A stretch of DNA of 10,281 bases, taken from positions 1 through 10,281 of the forward strand of contig LT642829.1 of NCBI GenBank assembly GCA_900128585.1. Reading direction: 5' to 3'. The notes beneath the pieces are model-generated. The model did not search any database and was not told where the DNA came from. It worked only from the letters and a program-made list of their open reading frames with translations. The position numbers and the translations under genes were made by a program. The stretch comes from Stramenopiles sp. TOSAG23-3 (Eukaryota; Sar). Positions 1 to 7,640 of the stretch are shown here, one piece after another (positions within the stretch are counted from its first letter, which is position 1; each line of letters begins with the position of its first letter).

Positions 1-109
1 GCTTTGATTATAGTTTAAAAGTCTTATCTTATCATAACGTTTCATATCATATCACAATTTATCATTTAATAATACGCTAACCCGAAAAAAAGACTATTAA
101 CACCAAAAT

Positions 110-1011
110 TCATTCCCAAGCGTTGTTCGTCTCTTCTTCTTCTTTACCATTTGGCATTATTGCATACTCGGGCCCCTCATCCTCGCTCGTCGCATCCCAG
201 TAATCGTACTTCAAGAACATCCCGAATCCAAATACAATAAGTGCCACCCCAGTGATTTGCAATGCTCCAAGCGTTGTGCCGTGGAGTAGATAGTCGCTCA
301 AGGCGCTCAGGGGTATCGTCATCAGCCCGGCGACGGAGACGAAGACCGGCGACGGCAGCAATGCGAGTGCTGCCATAAAGCTCACGTTGTACATTGTGCC
401 TAGGAAAGCATTGAATGCAATCAATTGGAACTGGCCAGTCGAGGGAAAACGGAAAGGCTCCCACCCAAAATAGTTGAAAGGGATGAAAAATACCCAAAAG
501 ACAAACAAGTGGGCCAGCCCGTAACTTCCAAGTATAAAGCAGAGCAGCAGCGGTGGGGTGCTATCGTTCACGCCATACTTTTTGTAGAGCACTTCCCAAA
601 GCCCATACAGCACGGCGGCAAAGAACGTTAGCAGCGCCGCTGGATTTATGAAACTCCCGGCATCAAATTTACTCCCGCCATTGGCCAGAGACGTAAGAAA
701 TGCGCCGCAAATACTAACAACGACAGCAAGGACCTTTCCACAAACCAGGCGCTCCTTTAGAAACACGACGGCGAAAACATACGCAGAGGCAACGCTGGTA
801 TTGAACACTGCGGTCACAATCTCTACGGGCGCGTTTGGCATACCCAGGCATACAAACCACAGGTAGTTTGGGATAAAATACAAAAAGCCAAGCATTAGCG
901 CAAGCAGTGCATACCGCTTCATGGACAAGTTAAACGCCGCCAGGTACTCTCTGATGCTGTACGTCAGGGCCCCGGACTTCGTAGTACCCCCGAAAAAACC
1001 CACTTTGGCTG
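110..1011 (-). CDS. SLC35F-like drug/metabolite transporter, 5' end unresolved
   Basis: About 300 codons end at a TGA (110-112). The product is a polytopic membrane protein with about eight hydrophobic helices: roughly RYALLALMLGFLYFIPNYLW, a helix ending in FLKERL, VLAVVVSICGAFL, then five more up to ALIVFGFGMFLKY, followed by an acidic hydrophilic tail. The FLKERL segment after a helix, and a glycine-rich helix before the tail, are typical of the drug/metabolite transporter (EamA/SLC35) superfamily; overall it most resembles the SLC35F5/YML018C group. Such proteins usually have ten helices, so the first two are missing from this frame. The only early start-like codon is GTG at 1001-1003, not credible for a eukaryote. 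The reading frame stays open upstream to about 1112, where one more hydrophobic stretch (WWVTFITWTNHS and on) could be a helix. Substrate and membrane cannot be told. Family call fairly secure, exact subfamily and start not. Confidence 0.75.
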
Positions 1012-1160
1012 CTGAGAAAAGGAAAAATAAACAAAGGCAAGAATGATTCGTCCACGTAATGAAAGTAACCCACCAACGTACGGCGGCACGAGTTGTTCGT
1101 CGCCGGCATCATCCAGCAGGTCGAACGAACGAGTTTCGATAGCCACCGTTTGAAATTTAC
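1012..1160 (-). other. Candidate intron at the 5' side of the transporter gene
   Basis: Read on the minus strand, a GTAAAT donor (1160-1155) is followed by about 145 bases without a single AG, then a pyrimidine-rich tract ending in ctcagcag (acceptor at 1012 or, NAGNAG-style, at 1009). Such an AG-free stretch before a pyrimidine tract is a classical 3' splice-site environment. Against it: no ATG-initiated upstream exon in matching frame was found, and the transporter frame is itself open and hydrophobic through much of the region (down from about 1112), so it could instead be coding. Either reading leaves the gene's start unplaced. Confidence 0.35.
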
Positions 1161-1282
1161 AGAGACTGCAGTGAGACAACTGGTTCGTCCTCCAGCATTC
1201 TTGAAAGTATCATTTTTCATTCCCGATTCTTGTTGAATCCCTGAATCTCTACTTAAAAATCTTGATTCTCTTGAATTCATCT

Positions 1283-1340
1283 TCTTTCGATGATCTTTTC
1301 TTCTTTTCTTCTTCTTTTCTTCTTCTTCTTTTTTCTTCTC
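1283..1340 (+). repeat. TTC-rich pyrimidine tract
   Basis: Nearly pure pyrimidine run on the plus strand made of ttc, tttc and tttttc units, interrupted mainly by a short gatgat near the start. On the minus strand it is GAA-rich and lies where the transporter's 5' region should be. Confidence 0.8.
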
Positions 1341-1618
1341 ACTCCCCCGGTGGTGTATTAGTATGTCGTCCTCCATCTTTTCTCGTTCTCATAACTTGCA
1401 GCTTACAAACAAGCCATTATTAATTAAGGAAATATGTATATTTTATTATAGGAGTTTGATTATTTTGTCCAGCTCTATCTCGTACAAATAATATTTGTTT
1501 TCTCTTTCATTGACTGACTGACTAGCTAGCTACTACTATACTGTAATAAATTTAAATGTATGAACACAAATAAGGTCGCTTTTGAGAGCCATCCAATTAT
1601 AATAATACGGTCAATCAA

Positions 1619-1845
1619 TCAAAATCAATGAAGAAAAGAAGAAAAAGAAGAAGAAAAAGAAGATAAAAGAAAGAAGATAAAAGAAGAAGAAGAAAGAAGA
1701 AAAAAGAGAAGAAGAATATAAATAACAACAAGAAAGAAGAAGAAGAAGAACGAAGAAGAAGAACGAAGAAGAAGAAGAAGAAAAAGAACGAAGAAGAAGA
1801 AAGAAAGAAAGAAAGAAAGAAAGAAGAGAGAGAAGTATTTACAAT
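1619..1845 (+). repeat. GAA/GAAA-rich polypurine tract (microsatellite-like)
   Basis: More than 200 bases of mostly GAA, GAAA and GAAAA units on the plus strand with only scattered pyrimidines, including a GAAA tetranucleotide run around 1798-1826 followed by a GA run. It lies midway between divergent genes. Long polypurine tracts of this kind can form triplex (H-DNA) or exclude nucleosomes; that is general knowledge, not seen here. The phenylalanine/serine/leucine frames on the complementary strand are composition artefacts. Confidence 0.85.
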
Positions 1846-2155
1846 TGGGTTCTTCGGATTTAAAATAAAAAAATTGCCATAATAAATAAAACAACAAAAA
1901 AAAAGAAGAAGAAAGAAAAGAGGAGATGAAAACATTTAAAACAAAATTATTATTATTATTTTAGACGACTACTTGCTTGCTGCTTTTTTAATTTTGTTAT
2001 TTAGACTATAATATACCATATTGCTAATGATGAAATATTATTATTTACAACAAAGAAGCCATAGAAGAGAAAAAGAAATAAAACATCTACGCGCAGTAAT
2101 CATTTCGACATATTTGGAGACACACGTTTGTTAGGAAAGAACTACGTACATAAAA

Positions 2156-2225
2156 GTAAGTATTGTTCGCACCTAACTATTCAGAGGTTTGTATCGTCCA
2201 TCGTATAGTGTCTGTCTGGCTTCAG
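2156..2225 (+). other. Possible 5'-UTR intron of the multidomain gene
   Basis: A perfect GTAAGT donor (2156-2161) lies 117 bases before the start codon at 2273; a ctaac branch-like motif follows near 2173 and a ttcag acceptor at 2221-2225 after a pyrimidine-leaning stretch. If used, the intron would be about 70 bases and entirely untranslated. Support is only motif-level, with no transcript evidence. Confidence 0.2.
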
Positions 2226-2272
2226 CGAGTCACCTCTGGTACGGCAGGTCGGTACGACGGTTGGGCGGTTAG

Positions 2273-3238
2273 ATGTCCAAAAAGCGCGCGCAAGCCCGGA
2301 CTTCGGAGCTGTCCGCGCCGGTTAATATGGGAGATGGGGGGTTTCGGAGTGTCCTGCGGAAAAAGAAGCGGGAGGATATGACAGGTTACATTTTTCGGTG
2401 CAACAATAAAACGGAGGTCGACTGCTTGCGAATGCTGTGCTTTGGGTCTCCAAAGCCAACTTTGGATCATATGATACAAAATTGCAAACCATTCTCTACA
2501 CTCTTGTTTTTATATAATTTTGAAAAAAAATCGTTCGTCGGGGGTATTTTTTGTGCCACAGCAGTGCCTCGAACGAACCTGTGGAAAACCTCGTGGCAAA
2601 ACAGGTTTCCCGCGCAAGTACTAGTCCGAAAAGTATCTTCGTACACGAACGTAACTTTTGGGAGAATAGGAAAGGTTAACGTCCTTAACCCGAAGATAAT
2701 CCGATCGGGCATTCCGCCAGGCATCTACTCAGAAATAGTCGCGGACTTGGCGGCGGCGTCGGCAAAGTTTTTGCTATACACCGTCGCTCCCGCATTCCGA
2801 AACGATACATGGACTCTTAGGCACGGGAAAGTAACCGTCTTGCTGGACGTTTCGGAAATAGCCGGTTGCAAGCGCTCACTTGCCTTTCACTTCCCCGAAG
2901 AAGGACAGGTAAAAGACGTTCGCAACTTTCTTCCATTTGTGTTTGGGGAGAAAGCGTCCCCAAGGCGGTTCATATTAAAGGCGCGAAAGTCGGGCAACAT
3001 TCTGCATGACTTTCAGACGTTTCCGTACCTCAAATGGAACGCAAACGCCGTCTCGCCAGAGATAACAGTGTTCGATGCTGACAAGCATGGCCCCATAAAC
3101 GCTTTGGACATGGAGCGCGAGTACGTTAAGTTTTCCTCGTGGTTTCAGGCGTTGGCCGAGAGGAAAAAATCAAAGTCTGAGAAGCGTGAGTCGAAAGAAG
3201 AAAGCAAGAAGTCGGCGGCAGGGGGGGGGAAATTCTGA
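2273..3238 (+). other. Segment 1: N-terminal DCD domain and unknown region
   Basis: Residues 1-36 are basic and unstructured-looking. The DCD (development and cell death) domain shows its ordered hallmarks: GYIFRCNN at 38-45, an FG-containing CFGSP at 56-60, LLFLYNF at 77-83, GGIF at 90-93 and FPAQVLV near 112-118, matching the family pattern of Gly-Tyr-Ile-Phe start, aromatic-Asn core and Phe-Pro-Ala-Gln-Val strand. DCD proteins in plants act in stress, hormone and cell-death responses; the biochemical role is poorly known. Residues about 165-305 form a folded-looking region that I do not recognise, ending in a Lys/Glu/Ser-rich stretch. In this frame the reading stops at TGA 3236-3238, only seven bases after the G9 run. 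Confidence 0.8.
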
Positions 3239-6200
3239 CTTGGAGCAGTATTGCTTAAAGGTGAAGGAGTACCTTCTCAAGCGGGAATGGAAGAACGACG
3301 GTGAGGCGCTGCTGTGTACCGTTGGGTCGGTCCTTCCCGTCCCCAAGTCTCTGCGAACCGGTAAGAAGCCCCTGCGCAAAGTCTTGGAGGGCTCCAGCCT
3401 TGGATTTATCGTAGATATAAGCACAGGAAAAGTATGGTTGGGAAAACAGGGTGAAAGTCCAGAGGGCAGCAAGCCATCTCCTCCCGAGGACAGCAGGCCT
3501 TCTCTCCTCAAGGAACCACCCCCCCCTCCCCCCGAGCGCAGTAAACCACCCCCCCCCTCTACACCCCTCCCGCCCGACGAGACAATAACAATTAGGGTAA
3601 AGGATGTGGGGGGAAATGAGACGAAATTCAAAATTTTAAAAGCAAGAACCAAAATGATTAAAGTTTTTAACGCCTACGCAAAACGAAACGGTGTTTTAAC
3701 AAGCAAGCTTCGTTTTCTTATTGGCGGGGAGAGGGTGAATCCGGAAAGCACAGCAGCCACGCTTGGCTTGGAGAACCAAGACGAAATTGACGTATTGGGA
3801 GAACTCAGCGACGACGATGGGGAAGAGGGGGGGATTATTTTTAAGCCCACCAAGACAGTGTCACTAGACAGAAGCCCAAAGTTTCAATGCAAGGGGTGCA
3901 TGAAGCGTTTCATAGATTGGCCCACGTGCAATCGCCACATCAAGAACTCCGACCATCTACCACTTAGAAAAACTAACGCCCCCACGGACGCTTCGTACTT
4001 GAGGGATATTTGCACAATCGGGCGCCTGGAACGGTCCACTGACACTAAGCAAAAGCTATTACCGGATAAAATGGTGGAAGTTAGGTTGTCATGGGCACGC
4101 CCGTACTTTAGCCCAAAACCAGGGAGGGAGGTACTCCCGTTTTCGATTGACCGAGACGCGGATATGGCCTCGATCGTGGAGTTCCTTACGACCGACTCGT
4201 TGTTCACCGCGGAAGCCCAGCAGGAGTGGTGCCCAGATGAGTTTCTGAACAGCACCGGGCAAAGTTGGCGGATCTGTCTCCCCCACATTGCTTCGTCCAG
4301 TGCCAAGCCGCGGGAACTGCTGTTTGAAGAAACGTTATGCCATGCTTATCTGTACAGTATGTTTCTGCACGAGGATGTATTTGAAAGCCCTGGGAGTGGC
4401 GGCGAAGTGCACTTGGTCCTGCACCCAGTTAGCTTGGCCACAGGCGAACCAAGCCGGCAGACGAAGCCGTTGCCCCCATGCCCCCCGGGCTTCAACAGCA
4501 CGAGCACGGCTACCGCTTCCAATGGGTACCCTGGGCCCCCGCCGACAGCTGAGGACATAGATATACAGCGGCAACAGAATAAACGCATGCCCCCCCCCCG
4601 GATTTTCTCCAAAAATTGATGTTATTGGCGAACCGAGTAAAGGTCTCTTAAACAAACATGAATCTCTCTCAAAAGGTTTTGAATCTCTCAGCCTAGACAA
4701 CGACTCAAAGGGTTTTCTTAGCCTGCTGACACCATCGGGCGACTCTGTTCTCAAACGGGCAGACTCCAGCGAGTTCCCGCGGTTACCATCGAGCATTAAA
4801 ACCACGGGCATTGAAAAGAGACCAGGCGCACAAGAGAAGTTGTCGGCGCACGAAGGAAAGTCGTACGCAGCTCTAGACTGGAAAACCCAAGGGGAACCAC
4901 CGAAGCCAAGAAAAACCGAGGCGTTCGGCAAACGAATATTGGATATGAAACGAGAGGCCACAGCAGGCTACATGTTTTTTTCCAACCACGAGACATTCAC
5001 CACGTGCCTTCCCGAGGAGAACGTGTCTCTGGAGAATTATGAGGGCATATTTGGGGATGTCAAGGGATGCATACAAAATATGAGGGAGAATATCGACGAG
5101 CACACCCCTTTGTTTCTTTTCAACCTCTCATCAAAGCAACTTCACGGAATATTTTTTTGTAAAGGGAAGCCTGGGATCTTGTTGGACAAATCCAAATTTT
5201 GCGACATCGGGTCTACGTATTGCAAATTTCCGTCTCAAGTCAGGGTAGAGTATTCTTCCCAGCACAGGAAAACCCACCAGCTTCGAGAAAGAGCATCTTT
5301 TAATTACAAGCGCGGGCCGTTGACATTAAATGAAACAAATGCGCTCATTGCTATGTTAGGGTTTAAAGGTTTGTCTTTGAATGCGCATTATCGGAAAGCT
5401 GTAAGCACGCAGCCTACCATTTCACCGTTTGATGAACTGCTAGATGCAGCAATGAGGGCACGGGTGCCAGTGCCGCAGGAAAACCCTGTTTTGATAATCG
5501 ATGGGATCGATTTAGTACAAAATAAGAACGCGCCAGGGTACAACAAAATGATACCAAGAAAAAGTTCCCCGGGCAAAGCGGCGTGCGTCGCAATTGCGCA
5601 ACTTTTGGAAAAAGGGTACGACAACGTGGTGGTGGCCATGCCAAAGCCTTTGTTTTTGAAATGCATGAAGCATGAGCAGTTCGAAGAACTTGATCAGGGA
5701 AAACATGTGTACATCCAGCCTTCAGATGCCGAGGAAGGGAATGTGTTTATGCTAGAGCACGCTTTGTCAGCAAAGTTTCATGGTCGGGCCGTTGTCTTGA
5801 GCACCAGTTTTAGCAGCAATGTGGAAAGCCTTATTGGGGACCCCAATCGCCAACGTTTCTTCCACTCTTGGAAGTCATCGCGGATTTTTGATTTCACATG
5901 GGTTAGGGGTAATTTATACTTGGGTAAAAATGTTCCGCCTGCCAACCATAAGACTGCCATGATAAAGGAGTACGTTTGTCCCCTCGACGAATTGTTGCGC
6001 CGCGACTGCATTCAATCGTGCGTTGCGTGTATCCTCCATACGGTCAACAAATGGGATTTGAAACCGCTAGACGACGACAGATCTCTTTCAAAAAGAGCGA
6101 ACAAGACGATTTCGAATTGGATATTTGACTGTTCCAGAGACGGGGGTCTCTTTCGCGACAACATGTTGCCGATCAACGACAATTTTGTGGAAGAGCACTT

Positions 6201-7158
6201 CAGGAAACGGTTTTACAATGAGTTCGACCCTCAGGTGAATAAAGGCAAGATAGCAACGGCCCTTTACAATAGTGTGATGAAAAACGTGGAGAGCGCCATC
6301 GCCGAGATCAAGAAACAGAAAGGTTCTCCCCCGATCTCCCATAGCCGCAGGAAAGTCGACTGGCTAGGAAAGCCCACAGTGACTTTGCAGTGCCTCAACG
6401 GCCAAGAATTTGTGGAATTGCCTATCTACCGAAGCCATTACACGGCCCTTGCTCAAGCTCACCAGAGCAGTGGCGACAGGAATGTCGGCTATGATTCACA
6501 GTATTTGGACTCAAGGATATTTTCGATGCTTCAGCGTTACGAGACACTTTGGAGCAAGAACTCAGGCGCCCAGGGTGCTTTGCCAGACGCAGTTTTCGAC
6601 ATTCTGAAGAGAGAGTTGCTGGTTGCAGGTGAGTGCTTTGCCAGCCCCTTAAATCATCGACTGGACAAGTACTACAGTGCCTTCCCAGACACTGACAAGT
6701 GTTTTGGTAGCCTTGGATCTTTTTACAAGAGTTACGGTATGGAGGGCAGTTGGGAGTGCAACCCTCCCTTTGATACTAAAAGCGTGGTAAAAGCGCTGGA
6801 ACAAATCAAGCAGCTGCTGACGGAAGCCACCGAACAGTTCAACATTCTGTCGTTTGCAGTGTTCTTTGGGGAATTTTCCGCAGACAGCAGGGTTGGCATG
6901 ATCATAGACGATTTAAAACCATTTCTGAGAGCTTCCACAGTTGCACACGAACACGTTTACTTGTACGGATTCCAGCATCGTTCAGCCGGGGGACACGGCA
7001 ATGTTCATTGGAAAGCACTAAGGCCGACACAGATATTACTGTTGCAAAGTGATGAGGCGTTTAAAAATATATGCTACAGCAGTCAGAAAAAAGCTAGTAA
7101 CATTTTAGAAGAGGTAAAGGTTGCCTTCAACCAACCCCTTGATCGCACCGCGCAATGA
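2273..7158 (+). CDS. Giant DCD-SUMO-like-DCD-NYN-PCIF1 methyltransferase fusion, two frame breaks
   Basis: Three consecutive open segments (2273-3238, about 3186-4619, 4561-7158) each lack their own ATG-based start except the first, overlap at homopolymers, and join by two +1 shifts into a single 1,627-codon frame. ATG at 2273 is fixed as the start because an in-frame TAG lies immediately before it. Domain order by residue of the joined product: DCD about 37-160; possible OST-HTH about 323-390; proline-rich linker about 398-436; SUMO-like 438-511; C2H2 finger 539-561; linker repeats near 790; DCD about 898-1030; NYN/PIN-like about 1068-1220; PCIF1-type methyltransferase about 1380-1615. Human PCIF1, about 700 residues, writes N6-methyl on the cap-adjacent Am of mRNA; its WW domain has no counterpart here. 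I infer an RNA-modifying, RNA-fate-controlling protein. An alternative is three separate genes or a pseudogene, but uninterrupted, domain-rich coding on both sides of both breaks argues for one functional gene. Confidence 0.8.
3221..3229 (+). other. Frame break 1: G9 homopolymer
   Basis: Upstream coding runs in one frame up to this run of nine G; downstream coding (starting with NSDLEQYCLK) continues in the +1 frame. One G fewer would give a continuous reading frame. Nothing in the flanks resembles a Euplotes-type AAA-stop shift site, and no splice pair gives the needed frame. Confidence 0.85.
3230..4619 (+). other. Segment 2: possible OST-HTH, SUMO-like and C2H2 domains
   Basis: First comes a roughly 65-residue stretch (3240-3440) with a helix, a GSVLPVPKSLR turn, a KPLRKVLE helix and a short final strand, compatible with an OST-HTH/LOTUS winged helix (tentative). 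A proline-rich linker (about 3465-3580) follows. Then a clear SUMO-like ubiquitin fold (3585-3804): ITIRVKD opening, a KMIKVFNAYAKR helix, LRFLIGGERV, and an acidic QDEIDV end, as in SUMO/Rad60 SLD proteins. After an acidic linker a Gly-Gly pair occurs at 3828-3833. A zinc finger (3888-3956) has C-X2-C-X12-H-X5-H spacing. The remaining about 210 residues are unrecognised, with regular helices and strands, then a proline/serine-rich linker. The frame ends at TGA 4617-4619 after the C10 run. Confidence 0.75.
4590..4599 (+). other. Frame break 2: C10 homopolymer
   Basis: Ten C in a row. The upstream frame stops 18 bases later, while the +1 frame, open since 4561, carries the gene on to 7158 with recognisable domains. 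One C fewer restores continuity. The break has the same direction as the one at the G9 run. Confidence 0.85.
4600..7158 (+). other. Segment 3: second DCD, NYN-like domain, PCIF1-type methyltransferase
   Basis: The second DCD (4966-5370) shows AGYMFFSN, PLFLFNLSSKQLHGIF and FPSQVRVEY, a closer match to the family than the first. Next, 5480-5935 resembles the Zc3h12a/regnase type of NYN (PIN-like) RNase: a hydrophobic strand ending in IDG (Asp at 5500), a GYDNVVVAMP strand, an acidic turn before a helix, AVVLSTS, and a WKSSRIFDF end. The C-terminal 240 residues match the PCIF1/CAPAM core: a HYTALAQAH helix, ECFASPLN (6631-6654), AFPDTD (6679), FGS, the catalytic NPPF (6760-6771), a FAVFFGEF strand and HWKAL...LLLQSD near the end. 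The NPPF motif holds the target adenine in N6-adenine methyltransferases, so this domain is likely active. TGA follows AQ at 7156-7158. Confidence 0.85.
4636..4740 (+). repeat. Short degenerate protein repeat (SKGF..SL)
   Basis: In the gene's reading frame, three units starting with Ser-Lys-Gly occur at 4636, 4669 and 4705, spaced 11 and 12 codons, each followed by leucine/serine-rich residues (SKGLLNKHESL, SKGFESLSLDN, SKGFLSLL). They lie in a polar linker directly after the C10 run and before the second DCD, and show that this stretch is read as protein even though it has no ATG near it. Confidence 0.5.
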
Positions 7159-7440
7159 AAAAAAAAAGGTAACGCGGGTGTACAGTGTATGTTTTGAGAT
7201 TTCCCCTCATCTATAATTTTTAAACTAAACAGTTTATCTAGTTGTTTTAGTGAAAGACGACAACTACTATAATCAAATTACAAATGTAATATTACCCGGT
7301 ATGTTCTAGGGTTGGAACTGAAATCGTAATTGAAAAAATAACAGCCAATTTTCTTGTTTTTAAAAAAAAATGAGAGTCTTAAGCATATGTTACCCGGTAC
7401 CAGGTAGAACTTCTACTCCCTAAATTCCCTCCCCGTATAA

Positions 7441-7456
7441 TATTATTATAATAATA
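7441..7456. repeat. Perfect 16-bp AT palindrome
   Basis: tattattataataata reads the same on both strands. It could form a small cruciform or simply reflect AT-rich composition. Confidence 0.5.
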
Positions 7457-7626
7457 GAACGACTAAATATACCGATATGATGATGATGCCATTTTTTTTT
7501 TTTGCGAAGAAGAGAAGGTAAAAAAAAAAGAAAGAATTAAAAAGGGCTGCTTCTCCTCGAATACGACTAATACAGGCACACAACATGGTACAATGACGAC
7601 CAGAAATTTCTATAATAATATATGAA

Positions 7627-7640
7627 CTATTAATTAATAG
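7627..7640. repeat. Perfect 14-bp palindrome
   Basis: ctattaattaatag is self-complementary and lies about 240 bases upstream of the helicase start. It might be a homodimer-binding site (TAATTA core) but chance is likely in this composition. Confidence 0.4.

Larger units (their letters stand above)
1161..2272. other. Divergent spacer / putative two-way promoter region
   Basis: This stretch separates the minus-strand transporter from the plus-strand multidomain gene, so promoters of both should lie here, along with any first exon of the transporter. It is AT-rich and holds a TTC-type pyrimidine tract near 1283-1340, a long GAA-type purine tract (1619-1845) and a short microsatellite-like run of GACT and AGCT units around 1514-1530. 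I could not identify a convincing TATA box or initiator. An ATG-initiated minus-strand frame at 1376-930 starts with a lysine/glutamate-rich repeat and gives no recognisable protein, so it is not called. Confidence 0.5.

Noticed and set aside
930-1376. Minus-strand ATG frame of 148 codons as the true N-terminus of the transporter
   Set aside because: It starts with a Lys/Glu-repeat from the TTC tract, gives no first transmembrane helix, and overlaps the transporter in another frame. A +1 shift near 987-997 could join the two, but nothing in the residues supports this strongly.
1615-1935. Two minus-strand open frames rich in Phe, Ser and Leu
   Set aside because: They are translations of the GAA/GAAA purine tract on the opposite strand; composition is pure low complexity with no domain.
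3186-3281. Intron from the GTGAGT at 3186 as the cause of the first frame change
   Set aside because: None of the plausible acceptors nearby (for example the one ending at 3281) leaves the reading in the downstream frame, whereas dropping one G does so exactly.
3884-4306. Minus-strand frames inside the multidomain gene (also near 4335-4961 and 5388-5706)
   Set aside because: They are antisense shadows of strongly supported plus-strand coding and show no domain of their own.
3230-4840. Separate genes beginning at GTG 3186 or TTG 4840
   Set aside because: These are non-ATG starts without support in a eukaryote; reading frames are open and protein-like upstream of both points.
2273-7158. Mobile element or viral insertion origin of the large gene
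   Set aside because: No terminal repeats, target duplications, transposase, capsid or polymerase genes are seen; the domains are those of cellular RNA-modifying and stress proteins.
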